A DNA stretch of 59,636 nt, taken from the NCBI GenBank assembly GCA_021813385.1, contig JAKAKT010000100.1:1-59636 (forward strand), written 5' to 3'. Below the pieces are notes generated by a model. It was not told the origin of the DNA. It ran no database searches and worked only from the letters and a program-made list of their open reading frames with translations. This DNA comes from Microcaldota archaeon. Lineage in GTDB: Archaea; Micrarchaeota; Micrarchaeia; Burarchaeales; JAKAKT01. The translations under genes and the position numbers were made by a program. This document shows positions 35,132-45,400 of this stretch, in pieces; position 1 is the stretch's first letter, and every line of letters begins with the position of its first letter.

Positions 35132-36643
35132 TTATTCTCTGGGTGCACTTAAACCTGCCCATCTCTGATTGAGATTGGCAAAATCCTGTTGTTTGTTCAT
35201 TATAGTACTTACTATAACCGCAATGCTGTCCGTGAGAGCATAACTAAATGTTGCACTTTGGTCTGTTCCATGTTTGTGGTCAAGTTCATGCACGTAAGTA
35301 GCCAACGCTTCATTGAACGGTTTCCCAAGGGTCTGCCTTGAAAGCCAAACGAAATCGCCATCATACTGGCCCTGGATTATGTTTTTTTCATCTTTAGCAT
35401 CATAAACCCAAATTTCTTTCTGCCCTTTTCCAAGCAGTGCTGCCGCTCCTTTTAAAACTTCCAGTCTCTGTGCCTCAGTTTCGGTAATTTCGACCCTATA
35501 ATGCGATTGGAGTTCCTTGTATCTTTGGCTTGCAGTTTTCATGCCTAGTTCCGCAAAAAATTTCGGCACAAGCTTGTACCCGGCTTCAGAAAGGCTTTTT
35601 TGAATGGAATAATCAAGGGGCAAATCATTAGCAAGATATTCATCTGAAAAAGTGCATTTCGCACCAGATTCAATCAAGCGTTCTGCGGTCTTTCTCATCA
35701 TCTTATACCCCACATCAAAAAAATCAGCTCTTTCCCATATCGGTTTAAGCGAGAATAACACCTTCTCAAGCATCTCTTGAGGGATATTCTCAACAAGATA
35801 ATCCACTGCCTTGTTCAATTCAGTGCGGGTAACCCGGCCTCGGTCCCTGTCCTTGGGCAGAATATCCGACCTGGAAAACCAGATATTGAAATGCTCAACG
35901 GTTTGCCATTTTTCCTCTTCGAAATGTGTTCTTTGGCCAGCAGCATAAAGATTGCCGTTTTTACTCTCTTTATCGCTGCTGATGAGCTTGAATCCGCCGA
36001 TTCCAGGCATATCCAGCGTCGGGTCTTTGAAATCCAGGTTATCCGGATGATAAAACAGTTCGCGCGCTTTCGAAAAAGCCTGTGCGGCCGCGTGGTCGGG
36101 AGTCACCAATTCAATATAGTTTCCTTTCAAACGCGATTTCGCTTCGGTTATGTGCGCAAAAAGGCCGCGTATAGGTTTCGGGTATTCGTCTTTAGGAAGC
36201 TCTGATAGCTGAAATTCAATCTGCCAGTCATTGGAGGCGTATTTCACGCTTTTGAATCCATAATCACGAAGAAGAACCAATGCGAGTATTTTGGCCCCTT
36301 CTCCAAACCCCCCAGCATCTTCCCCAGTTTTATCCGTAGCACCCAAGTGAAGGAGCATCCGGCGGTCATACTCGGCACCATTCGTTATTCTGACAACGTA
36401 ATCTCCTCCGCTTTTCTTTACCTCAAAGCGCACGTTTTCAAGGCTCTTCTTGTAATCATAAAAATTTTGCAGAACATCTCTCGCCGTTTTTTCAAGGCTC
36501 CACTTCACGCCATATGTCTCGAGTATGCCCATGTAATGGAAGTTGTCTCTGCTAGTCAGTAATCTCCTAGATTCATGAAAAGCGCTAGCCGGGTCTAACG
36601 CAGGGGCTTGGCTCGTTGTTTTTCGAAACCACCTTAATCCCAT
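35132..36643 (-). CDS. GHKL-type ATPase domain fused to a C-terminal HExxH putative metallopeptidase domain
   Basis: ARDVLQNFYDY N-box-like, GATDKTGEDAGGFGEGAKILAL; C-terminal EALATYVHELDHKHG. Confidence 0.65.
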   Translation of the reverse strand: MGLRWFRKTTSQAPALDPASAFHESRRLLTSRDNFHYMGILETYGVKWSLEKTARDVLQNFYDYKKSLENVRFEVKKSGGDYVVRITNGAEYDRRMLLHLGATDKTGEDAGGFGEGAKILALVLLRDYGFKSVKYASNDWQIEFQLSELPKDEYPKPIRGLFAHITEAKSRLKGNYIELVTPDHAAAQAFSKARELFYHPDNLDFKDPTLDMPGIGGFKLISSDKESKNGNLYAAGQRTHFEEEKWQTVEHFNIWFSRSDILPKDRDRGRVTRTELNKAVDYLVENIPQEMLEKVLFSLKPIWERADFFDVGYKMMRKTAERLIESGAKCTFSDEYLANDLPLDYSIQKSLSEAGYKLVPKFFAELGMKTASQRYKELQSHYRVEITETEAQRLEVLKGAAALLGKGQKEIWVYDAKDEKNIIQGQYDGDFVWLSRQTLGKPFNEALATYVHELDHKHGTDQSATFSYALTDSIAVIVSTIMNKQQDFANLNQRWAGLSAPRE

Positions 36644-36781
36644 GCTTAATTATACACAAAACCCATTAATAAAGGTTCGTGTTTTGTTATTTTTATGCCT
36701 AAAGGGAGACGAAGCTGACCGATTCATTTCGGATTCCAATTGGGCGCAAAGAAGAAGAAATAGGGCGTTCCTTAAGATTTC

Positions 36782-37348
36782 ATGAAGCCGGGAATCCGGG
36801 TCCTTGGAATTGACGACTCTCCTTTTCAAAGGAATGACAAGACTGCCCTAGTTATCGGGGTGGTCTGCAGGAAAGACGGGAGCATAGAAAGCCAAAGCCT
36901 TATAGTTGAGGGCGTCCTCAGCATCCACGTCCTTATCGATGGCGATGACGGAACAGAGAAACTTTGCGAGATGGTTTTGCGCTCGAGATTCAAGACCGAG
37001 CTAAGTGCGATAATGCTCAACGGAATAATGCTGGCAGGCTTTAACGTAGTTGACATAGCTGAACTTAACAAGAAGACAGGGGTTCCGGCTATTGCCCTGA
37101 CGAGAAAAAAACCTGACATGCCTGCGGTCGAGAAGGCAGTCAGGAAAACCCGAAACTGGGAGGAGAAGCTCCTGAGAATAACGTCTGCCGGCTCCTCAAA
37201 ACAGCTTGAAGGATGGAACGCCCAGGTCTCAGGAACAGATTTAAACGGTGCGCGCGATATAATCCGCATTTTCGGGAACGGGCCCGTGAGGCTTGCCCAC
37301 CTGATAGCGTCGGGAGTGATACGCGGGGAATCAAAGGGAAGGGCTTAG
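36782..37348 (+). CDS. DUF99-family protein
   Basis: GIRVLGIDDSPF...VIGVVCRKDGSIESQSLIVEGVLS. Confidence 0.82.
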   Translation: MKPGIRVLGIDDSPFQRNDKTALVIGVVCRKDGSIESQSLIVEGVLSIHVLIDGDDGTEKLCEMVLRSRFKTELSAIMLNGIMLAGFNVVDIAELNKKTGVPAIALTRKKPDMPAVEKAVRKTRNWEEKLLRITSAGSSKQLEGWNAQVSGTDLNGARDIIRIFGNGPVRLAHLIASGVIRGESKGRA

Positions 37349-37420
37349 AGCGTATATGGAACTGAAACGAGCAAAAACCGGGCGAGGAAAAGGCCTAACG
37401 GGCCAGAAAAGGTGAAATGA

Positions 37421-38395
37421 TTGGGCAAAGAGAAGAAGAAAGAAGACGGGATGATTTCCTCCCCAGAGGTCAAGCTTATGAAGCAGCTCCTTGAGAACAA
37501 GGCCATTTATGCCCTCATAATCCTCTCGTTCATCCTTTTCCTATTGACGCGCTCCTCGGTTTTCTCAATCCTCTCGGTGCTTCTGGTGGTGCTCCTCCTC
37601 ATTGGCGAATCGGTTGTGGGAATCGCCGAGCACGGGGTGAAAAAGGAGATTCTTGAAATAGGGTTAGCCATACTTGCTGCCCTCCTAATCTGGTTCGGTT
37701 CAGGCTTCCTGCTCTCGACGCCCGCTCCGCTCAACGCGATAGTCTCGTGCAGCATGCTCCCGAACCTAGAGAGGGGCGATCTCGTGATATTGCAAGGAGG
37801 GGAACCTAAGGGAACAGACATATACCTAGACAGTTTCGATTACACCAACGTTTCAGTGCTCGTGGAAGGGGTGGGGGAACTCGACACCAACATCTCGCTC
37901 TCCCAGTACTGCGGCTACTTCCCGGATACGATTACCTGCAAGACGTACTTCTTGGCCCCAGAGAAGATAACTGAAAAATATGGCCCGCTCGAGTTCAAGC
38001 ATGGATGGTGCACAGTTCAGGCAAGGGGCTTCTCAGGGCAGATCCCATGCGTCAAATCAGTCGTGGCAGATGGGAAGGAGTACCCATACGCCCTTTCCGG
38101 GGACACGATAGTCTACTCCACCCTTCCGACAGACCTATTCTCGAGAGCCTCCGGGCCGAAGGAGATAATCCACAGGGTAGTATACAAGGTCCATGCAGAT
38201 GGGCGGACTTACTACTTGACAAAGGGGGACAACAACGACCGCTTCGACATCCAGTTCGAGAACTCGCCCGCAGTCCCGCAAAGGATCTCGGGAAAAGTGA
38301 TTTTCCGCATCCCCTATCTCGGGTATTTCAAGCTCTTCCTGTTCGGCTATTTCGAGGACCCGGCTGGATGCGACAGATACTTCACCGAGAGATAG
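37421..38395 (+). CDS. Signal peptidase I-like membrane protease
   Basis: IVSCSMLPNLERGDLVILQG; EIIHRVVYKV...YYLTKGDNNDRFD. Confidence 0.85.
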   Translation: MGKEKKKEDGMISSPEVKLMKQLLENKAIYALIILSFILFLLTRSSVFSILSVLLVVLLLIGESVVGIAEHGVKKEILEIGLAILAALLIWFGSGFLLSTPAPLNAIVSCSMLPNLERGDLVILQGGEPKGTDIYLDSFDYTNVSVLVEGVGELDTNISLSQYCGYFPDTITCKTYFLAPEKITEKYGPLEFKHGWCTVQARGFSGQIPCVKSVVADGKEYPYALSGDTIVYSTLPTDLFSRASGPKEIIHRVVYKVHADGRTYYLTKGDNNDRFDIQFENSPAVPQRISGKVIFRIPYLGYFKLFLFGYFEDPAGCDRYFTER

Positions 38396-38461
38396 CGTTC
38401 AGACTTCTGCTCAGGGATGTGGGCGCTTTATAATGCAGGTTCCTGCTTTCGCTCGGCTCAT

Positions 38462-40159
38462 TTAGTGGGCCCCTACGGGCGCACCCGGGGACGGCAACAG
38501 CATCATCAACGTTGCCCTCGACACGATGGCGACAAGCGAGCCAATCCACACAAGCGCGACGAAGTGAATCATCGAGTTGAGCATGTGCCCTCCGTCCATG
38601 AACCGGACTGCGATGGCAGAAAGCAGTGCGTTTATGACTAGAGTCATAATGAGGAGCACACTCACAATCTGCATGCTCGATGCACTGGGAATCGTGATGA
38701 TGGAGTTCAGCACGCTCGAGGGCACGTCGAGCTTCGAGTAGATGTCGTTCATGTATATGACTACCCCCGCTGAGACATACAGGCAGAATGCCACTACGGC
38801 CTGGACGCCGTAAACTATCCCTATGAAACTGGTTGTCGAGTGATACCTCTCCCTCCTAAGCATCTGCAGGGTCATGAAGTTCTTGCTGATGATTTCGCTC
38901 GTGGTGTCCGGCCTCCCTCCCATCGATAGCGTCTCAACGAACATGTCCGTGAACTTGTTTATGAGGAAGCTTCCGCACTCAATCCTGTACAGCATCCAGG
39001 ACCTCGAGTTGCTAATCAGCGTCTTGATTCTCTCGTAAAGGTGCCTTATGGGCACGGTAAGCTCACCGAAATCGTGGAACGTCAGAACTTTCAAGGAGTC
39101 CTTCACTATCCCGCCGCGGGCAGCAGCCCCAAGCCCGAGAGAGATTATGAACTCGACATAGAACTGGTCCCGCCTTTTTATCTGCTCCTCAATGCTCCTA
39201 GCGATGTAGCCCACTACCACGAGCGGCGTGAGCACTATCGCAATCAGAATCTCAAGGGGGATATAGTTAAGGAAGAAATTTGATAAGAGCGATAGCAAAA
39301 TGCACCCTACTGCAGAGACGAGGAATGCCGGCATAAGCTCGCTCCTCATCTCCCGGTTCGAGAAGCTTTCGTACCACACCTTGTCGTTCGGAAGCACGCT
39401 TTTAATGTAATAAATGACCCCTACTTCGGAGGCCACGAAAAGGAACACGACCAGGAGCATCATCATCGCAGGGTCTATTGCGACAAGGTAGGGGATGATG
39501 ATGGCGAACGATATGAGGAACACGAGCGTTATCACGATTGACAGGTATATCTCCTTAAGCACGTCTATGTCATAGAGGGAGCCCTTGTACTTTATCGAGT
39601 AGTCATTCATCACATAATTCTGCTCGTCGAGCAAAAACTCCTCTATATTCTCACCGGAATCGAGCCCGTTCGCGAACCTGTCCAGGAAGTCGGCGAACAT
39701 AATGCTCGGGGTGGTTTTCGCCTTCAGCCTGCATGAGTCCGAGAGGGTCACATGCCACACCGCAAACCGCATGTATATCTCCCTGCAGGCGATAGCGAGA
39801 GCCCCGTACTCCTCCTTGGTTGACATAACCCTGAAGAGGTCGGCAGGCGGGGAGTTTGATGTCGACAAAATGCCTATGTTCGTGATGAAGAAGTGCATAT
39901 TGTCCTCAATGTTGTGCTTTATCCCCTCGGCCTGGAGCAAGGGATATACGAAAATTATGATTATGGCCAACGCAGGAACAACCGCAAGGAGGTATATTGC
40001 GAGAGGGCCGAAAAGGTCCGGAAGAATGACGATAAGTATGATGGGGACAACGAAGCTTGTGACTATCACCGGGATGGCGAACGTGAGGACGTACTGGTAT
40101 ACGCTCATCCCCATTGCCTGTATGAGCCCAATATAATCGTCAGTGTCCATCGAAACCAC
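38462..40159 (-). CDS. flaJ: FlaJ/TadC-like archaellum membrane platform
   Basis: Multi-TM T2SF-type protein; start adjoins the FlaI stop. Confidence 0.8.
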   Translation of the reverse strand: MVSMDTDDYIGLIQAMGMSVYQYVLTFAIPVIVTSFVVPIILIVILPDLFGPLAIYLLAVVPALAIIIIFVYPLLQAEGIKHNIEDNMHFFITNIGILSTSNSPPADLFRVMSTKEEYGALAIACREIYMRFAVWHVTLSDSCRLKAKTTPSIMFADFLDRFANGLDSGENIEEFLLDEQNYVMNDYSIKYKGSLYDIDVLKEIYLSIVITLVFLISFAIIIPYLVAIDPAMMMLLVVFLFVASEVGVIYYIKSVLPNDKVWYESFSNREMRSELMPAFLVSAVGCILLSLLSNFFLNYIPLEILIAIVLTPLVVVGYIARSIEEQIKRRDQFYVEFIISLGLGAAARGGIVKDSLKVLTFHDFGELTVPIRHLYERIKTLISNSRSWMLYRIECGSFLINKFTDMFVETLSMGGRPDTTSEIISKNFMTLQMLRRERYHSTTSFIGIVYGVQAVVAFCLYVSAGVVIYMNDIYSKLDVPSSVLNSIITIPSASSMQIVSVLLIMTLVINALLSAIAVRFMDGGHMLNSMIHFVALVWIGSLVAIVSRATLMMLLPSPGAPVGAH

Positions 40160-41773
40160 TCATACTCTGAATGGGAGAGCATTAATGCCGCCGCGGTAGA
40201 ACGCAACAATCGTATCCATCACTGCGAAGTAATCGAGGATGTTCTTCTCCACCATGATTTCAATTATCCTCGTTCGAGTATCAAGCTCGTCATATATCTT
40301 TCGCGGGTCGAGATAGCCCGCCTTGGGCGCTATCTTATCCTCAAGAATATAGCTGTTGTTGAGGCCCCCGAACTTGTGGGCATCGGTCGAGGCGTCCCAG
40401 GAAAACATCTGCCGCGTCACGACACCTCCCGCATCTTCGTTATAGCCCTCAACCTCCTCAACGGCCGTGCATCGCCTGAGGTATTTCCCTTTTACATAAA
40501 CTGCCTGCAGGAACATCGCCACGTTAAGGTTGTCCATGAATGTCAGCGGGACGTTTATCGGGTCACCGGCGAGCCTCTGAATCATCCTCCTGATACTTGA
40601 GGCGTGGAAGGTTGCCATGACCGAGTGCCCTGTCTGCATTGCCTGGAAGGCAACGAGCCCCTCCTTGCCTCTAATCTCCCCGACAATTATGTAGTTTGGC
40701 CTAGACCTGAGGGCCGCCTTCAGTATGATGAACATGTCCACCCTTCCTTCCTCGGGCCCGCTCTCCCTCGTCAGCAGCTGCTGCCAAAGCTGCTGCGATG
40801 GTCTCACCTCGGGGGTGTCTTCAGCGGTGAGTATCTTGGCATCCGGGTGGACGAAGACCAGCAGTGCATTCAGAATAGTGGTCTTCCCGCTCGCAGTCTC
40901 CCCGGCCACGAAGATGTTCATCCCGTTCTCAAGGCAAAGCCAGAGGTATGCGACTATCTGCGGGTTGACTGAGCCGAATTTTATCAGCTGGATGATGCTC
41001 GTCGGGATTGTTGAGAATTTCCTTATGGTGAAGCTGGAGCCCCTCAAGCTCACGTCCTCAGCATAAATGATGTTTATCCTGGAGCCATCAGGCAGGACTG
41101 AGTCGGCTATGGGCTTGGCAATGCTCACGGGCCTGCCTATCCTTTCGCTCAGGTTCCTAAGGAAGTCCCTCAAAACCTGGTCGTTCTCAAATGTAAGGTC
41201 TGTCTCCACAGCCTCGAAGACCTTGTGGATGACCCGGATGTTCCTTGCACCCACCTCGTGAATATCCTCAATGTAGGGGTCGCTGAGAATAGGCTGGAGC
41301 ATCGACTGGCCGATGACATCCCTTCGCACGTAATAGATGAACTTTTCGTATTCCTCATCGGTCACATAGACTTTCCTGACTCCGAAGTCCGTTATGGCGA
41401 GTGCGGATTTCCTCACGCTCATATTGAAAAGCTTGATGAGGGTGGCCTCGAGCTCCTTATCCCGCTCGGGCACCTTTTCGCGCGGTGCATTCTCGAGAAT
41501 TATATCGAGAATCTCATGGTATTTTTTCTTTTCCGGGTCCGTGAGCTTAGGCTCGATTGCGAAATACCTGTTCTGCTTTGGGTCCTTTAAGATATGCACG
41601 AACACCTTGTCCTCAAGGGTCGGGTAGATGATGTTCACGTTCTGCTCATCGCTCATCTCCCTCGGAATCTTATCATAGAACCTTGGGGCCCTCATGCCCT
41701 TTGATTTGAGCGCTTCCAGGTATAGCCGAAGGTGCGGGTATTTCTTGATAGCCTGTTCAAAGTCAATAGCCAT
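40160..41773 (-). CDS. flaI: FlaI-type secretion/archaellum motor ATPase
   Basis: FVAGETASGKTTILNALL Walker A; IIVGEIRGKEGLVAFQAMQTGHSVMATFHA. Confidence 0.9.
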   Translation of the reverse strand: MAIDFEQAIKKYPHLRLYLEALKSKGMRAPRFYDKIPREMSDEQNVNIIYPTLEDKVFVHILKDPKQNRYFAIEPKLTDPEKKKYHEILDIILENAPREKVPERDKELEATLIKLFNMSVRKSALAITDFGVRKVYVTDEEYEKFIYYVRRDVIGQSMLQPILSDPYIEDIHEVGARNIRVIHKVFEAVETDLTFENDQVLRDFLRNLSERIGRPVSIAKPIADSVLPDGSRINIIYAEDVSLRGSSFTIRKFSTIPTSIIQLIKFGSVNPQIVAYLWLCLENGMNIFVAGETASGKTTILNALLVFVHPDAKILTAEDTPEVRPSQQLWQQLLTRESGPEEGRVDMFIILKAALRSRPNYIIVGEIRGKEGLVAFQAMQTGHSVMATFHASSIRRMIQRLAGDPINVPLTFMDNLNVAMFLQAVYVKGKYLRRCTAVEEVEGYNEDAGGVVTRQMFSWDASTDAHKFGGLNNSYILEDKIAPKAGYLDPRKIYDELDTRTRIIEIMVEKNILDYFAVMDTIVAFYRGGINALPFRV

Positions 41774-41822
41774 TCAATCACTTTATATTCAGCATGATGC
41801 GCTCAAGACCCAAATCTCAAAA

Positions 41823-42695
41823 TCACATATACACAATCGCGTCCTCGCACTCGTAGAGGTTAACGAACGTATTCTTGAGGTCGGCCTGCATCTTCTCGGC
41901 CAGGTTGTTCATCACTGCCCTTTCGAGCTTCGAGCGCTCGACATCGAGAACCACAAACCCGGTCTCGCTCGCGTATCTGGCAATTTCCTCTGTAAGGCCC
42001 GATGAGATGAGCGCCTGGCAGCCCTTGCTGAAGAATTCCTCGACAACGTCGATGTTCGCAAGGCCCTCCCCTATGTAGCAGCCCATTGTCTCGAACTTCT
42101 TGTTAGTCTCAGGGTCCCCAACAACCCTAACGACGTCCAAGCCATACGAAGTCTTGAGATTCGCAACGATGTTCGCCAAGCTCGATTCAGGAATCCTGCC
42201 CCACCTTCCGCACTTGACTTTTCCGGAGATTTTCATCCCAAGGGCCTTTGCGAGTATGTCCGCTGTCCCGCCCTCGGTCTCGTCGAGGTTGCTGTGGGCC
42301 ACGTAGATGCAAATGCCCCTCATCATCAGGTCCTTGAGGCGCTTGAAGTTCGCCGGCTTCTCGAAGAACGAGAGCCCTGGGAACTGGTCAGGAAGCTCCT
42401 CGAAAAACGGATACTCGTGGAGAACAAGCATATCAACTGTCTCCTCCTCGCTCTCCTGCTTCTTCTTGTCGAACTTGAACTGCTTCTGCTTTGCGACCCT
42501 TCTCGTCTTCGCGAACGTGCTCGCGGAGAGGATTCCGGCCTGCTCGAAAACGTATTCAGTGGCTGCCCAAGCGACCCCGACCCGTTTTATCTCCCTCTCA
42601 GGGTCCCCGAAGACAAAGCCGATGAGGTCATCAGGATATGCGAGGTTGGGAGGAGCTATCTTTTCCATGTAGTTCATTATTTCGCGGGCGAGCAT
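41823..42695 (-). CDS. NIF3-like putative dinuclear-metal protein
   Basis: YVAHSNLDETEGGTADILAKALG; overall NIF3-like layout. Confidence 0.65.
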   Translation of the reverse strand: MLAREIMNYMEKIAPPNLAYPDDLIGFVFGDPEREIKRVGVAWAATEYVFEQAGILSASTFAKTRRVAKQKQFKFDKKKQESEEETVDMLVLHEYPFFEELPDQFPGLSFFEKPANFKRLKDLMMRGICIYVAHSNLDETEGGTADILAKALGMKISGKVKCGRWGRIPESSLANIVANLKTSYGLDVVRVVGDPETNKKFETMGCYIGEGLANIDVVEEFFSKGCQALISSGLTEEIARYASETGFVVLDVERSKLERAVMNNLAEKMQADLKNTFVNLYECEDAIVYM

Positions 42696-43029
42696 TGCAC
42701 CACCGAGAATGGTATGGGAAAGAGGTGTATATAAATGATGCTCTTCGAGGCAGAAATCTAGCGGGAACGCTCCTGCGCGGCGATTCGAACATCAGCTCGA
42801 GCTTGCTTAAAAGCTGCTCTGCGCCCAATTCTCTACGGGTATAAAGGGCAACATTTTCATCAACAAACGCAATACAATCGTAATCGATGAGTTCATGAAG
42901 AGTTGCCTGGTGCCCCCCAATGAAATTCTTTGAGGTAGAAACGCTTTGTATTTCGTTCGAGGAAAAAGGAAACGGGCTAGAAAAATCAAAATCGCAAATC
43001 TTATTAAACCCCTTTATGAACAATATAAT

Positions 43030-44634
43030 ATGCAAGTGAAACAGCGCCATTTTGTTATCGTCGCCGGCTCGCTCATGTCGGGCCTCGGCAAGGGGATTGT
43101 TACTTCTTCTATCGGGAGGATTCTGCAAAGCCGGGGCTTGAAAGTCGTTCCAATCAAGTTCGATGGCTACCTGAACGTGGATTGCGGGACGATGAACCCG
43201 TATCGGCACGGGGAGGTCTTCGTCCTCGACGACGGGACCGAGTGCGACATGGACTTCGGGACCTATGAACGATACCTGAATGTCAGGCTCAACTGCAACA
43301 ACTCATTAACTGGCGGGAAGATTTTCAGCACAGTCATCCAGAAGGAGAGGAAGGGGGAATATCTAGGTTATGATGTCCAAATCGTTCCCCACCTCACGAA
43401 TGAGATTAAGGCTTGGATTAAGAAAGTTGGCGATGATTTCGATGCCGATGTTGTGCTCGTGGAAGTCGGGGGAACTGTCGGAGACCTTGAAAACGGTTAT
43501 TTCCTAGAGGCGATGAGGCAATTGCATTACGAGGAGAAGCATGCTACTTTCATCCAATTGACTTATGTCCCGACACTGGTTTCAGGGGAACAGAAGACCA
43601 AGCCCACCCAGCACGCGAACAGGCTGCTCGCAAGCCTCGGGATAAACCCGCGCATCGTCATCTGCAGGGAGAGCGAGATGCTAGGCCCCGACTCGAAGAG
43701 AAAAATCAGCATGTTCTGCAATGTCCCTGAAATGAACATTTTCGATGACCCGGATATCGAGTCCATCTATGAGCTTCCTCTTTTCCTCGAGAAGCAGAAT
43801 TTCGGGGACATTTTGCTGAAAGAGCTCGACATAAAGTCGAAGGGGACTGATTTGGAGGAGTGGTCGGCAATAGTCAGGCGCATAAAGAAGCCGAAGAAAG
43901 TGCTCAAGATTGCGATTACAGGGAAATACACCCAGGTGAAAGACTCATATGTAAGCATTAAAGAGGCGCTTGTTCACGCAGGCGCGCACATCAACCACGG
44001 GGTCGAACTGAAGTGGATTGAGACGACGGACTTGGAAAAAGGGAACACGAGCGAGGAACTGCTCAAAGATTGCGATGGCATAATTGTCCCGGGTGGTTTT
44101 GGAGTTAGGGGGACAGAAGGCAAGATATCTTGTGCCGGCTGGGCGAGGGAGAACAAGCTCCCATATCTCGGCCTGTGCCTCGGGATGCAGATTGCGGTCA
44201 TATCATGGGCGAGGGACAAGTGTGGTTTCAAGGGGGCGAACTCGACGGAATTTGACGAGAAGACGCCCCACCCGGTCATCGACCTCCTGCCCGAGCAGAA
44301 GAAAATAAAGGACAAGGGAGCGACGATGAGGCTCGGGGCGCAGGACATCGAGGTGAAGGAAGGAACTGAAGCGCACAGGATTTACGATAGCAAGTCGATT
44401 CGCGAGAGGTTCAGGCACCGCTATGAGGTCAACCCGGAATATATCGAAAGGCTCGAGAAGGACGGCCTCGTCTTCTGCGGCAAGGCGCCCGGGACGAACA
44501 TAATGCAGCTCATGGAATTGAAGGGGCACCCGTTCTACATGGGGACGCAGTTCCACCCGGAATTCACATCCAGCCTCGAGAAGCCGAACCCGCTGTTTGT
44601 TGCGTTCCTGAAAGCCTGCGCGAAGGAGAAGTAA
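43030..44634 (+). CDS. pyrG: CTP synthase
   Basis: FVIVAGSLMSGLGKGIVTSSIG; GLCLGMQIAVI glutaminase Cys; FHPEFTS. Confidence 0.97.
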   Translation: MQVKQRHFVIVAGSLMSGLGKGIVTSSIGRILQSRGLKVVPIKFDGYLNVDCGTMNPYRHGEVFVLDDGTECDMDFGTYERYLNVRLNCNNSLTGGKIFSTVIQKERKGEYLGYDVQIVPHLTNEIKAWIKKVGDDFDADVVLVEVGGTVGDLENGYFLEAMRQLHYEEKHATFIQLTYVPTLVSGEQKTKPTQHANRLLASLGINPRIVICRESEMLGPDSKRKISMFCNVPEMNIFDDPDIESIYELPLFLEKQNFGDILLKELDIKSKGTDLEEWSAIVRRIKKPKKVLKIAITGKYTQVKDSYVSIKEALVHAGAHINHGVELKWIETTDLEKGNTSEELLKDCDGIIVPGGFGVRGTEGKISCAGWARENKLPYLGLCLGMQIAVISWARDKCGFKGANSTEFDEKTPHPVIDLLPEQKKIKDKGATMRLGAQDIEVKEGTEAHRIYDSKSIRERFRHRYEVNPEYIERLEKDGLVFCGKAPGTNIMQLMELKGHPFYMGTQFHPEFTSSLEKPNPLFVAFLKACAKEK

Positions 44635-44685
44635 GGTGATAAAATACAACTCCCGAAAAAGTATGTTTTCGAAACCGGAATCATT

Positions 44686-45324
44686 TTGGGACTGTTGTCC
44701 CTTCTCCTCGTGTTTCTATTGTCCCTCCGGACCAAATACTGCGAGTCGATTTTTCCAAAACCTTTTGACACCTACGCGTTCTACCTTGCGCTATTGACTT
44801 TCTTCGCGACATTCATCCTTTGGGGCATCGTGGCAGTGAACAGGCAGTACAAGCAGGGGACAGTTCTCGCGGTGCTGCTAGCTATCACATTCATTATTTT
44901 TGGAATGGGGATGTATTCATATTGCCCACTTGGGCCGGACGGAGAATGCACGATGCAAGTAGGAATGTCTTGCAAGAAGTTTTCCCTCTCCAGCGAAAAC
45001 GGAAAGCTTAGCCTCACACTCGTGAATGGGCTGCAAAAGAAAATCGTCGTAACCGGAGTCAGCTGCACAAGAATGGCAAGCCAATTTGAAAAATGCGATA
45101 TCGGCAGGTGTTTGGGTTATTCAGAAAACTCGGGAGGCGTCATAATCCAAATGGGCGAATCAACTGAACTCAGCCCGGGCTGCAATAACGAGAACGGGAC
45201 ACCGATAAGTTTCCGAAAAGGGGATACTTTCGAGGGCAAGCTCAATGTCCAGTACTACTTCGCGGACGAGGGTTCTCGCTCCATCAGAAACATGACGGGC
45301 AACGTCAACATTAGGGCGAAATAG
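44686..45324 (+). CDS. Membrane protein with Cys-rich pilin-ectodomain-like domain; paralogue of 16493 ORF
   Basis: CTMQVGMSCKKFSLSSENGKLSLTLVNGLQKKIVVTGVSCT; start uncertain. Confidence 0.6.
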   Translation: MGLLSLLLVFLLSLRTKYCESIFPKPFDTYAFYLALLTFFATFILWGIVAVNRQYKQGTVLAVLLAITFIIFGMGMYSYCPLGPDGECTMQVGMSCKKFSLSSENGKLSLTLVNGLQKKIVVTGVSCTRMASQFEKCDIGRCLGYSENSGGVIIQMGESTELSPGCNNENGTPISFRKGDTFEGKLNVQYYFADEGSRSIRNMTGNVNIRAK

Positions 45325-45400
45325 CATCCAGCTCCCACCCACGCCCTTTTTTAACCTTTAAGGAGAAGTCTTACTCTGTCGGGCTAGGTTTGTGGTCCAT

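Noticed and set aside
42779-42795. T-arm-like GATTCGAAC on the minus strand
   Set aside because: Flanking bases do not form a T-stem and no acceptor or anticodon arm is nearby
42631-43209. Minus-strand ORF with a plausible-looking stretch (GGHQATLHELIDYDCIAFVDENVALYTRRELGAEQLLSKLELMFE)
   Set aside because: Mostly overlaps pyrG and NIF3-like 5' ends; might be a small gene or remnant but no start/promoter could be supported
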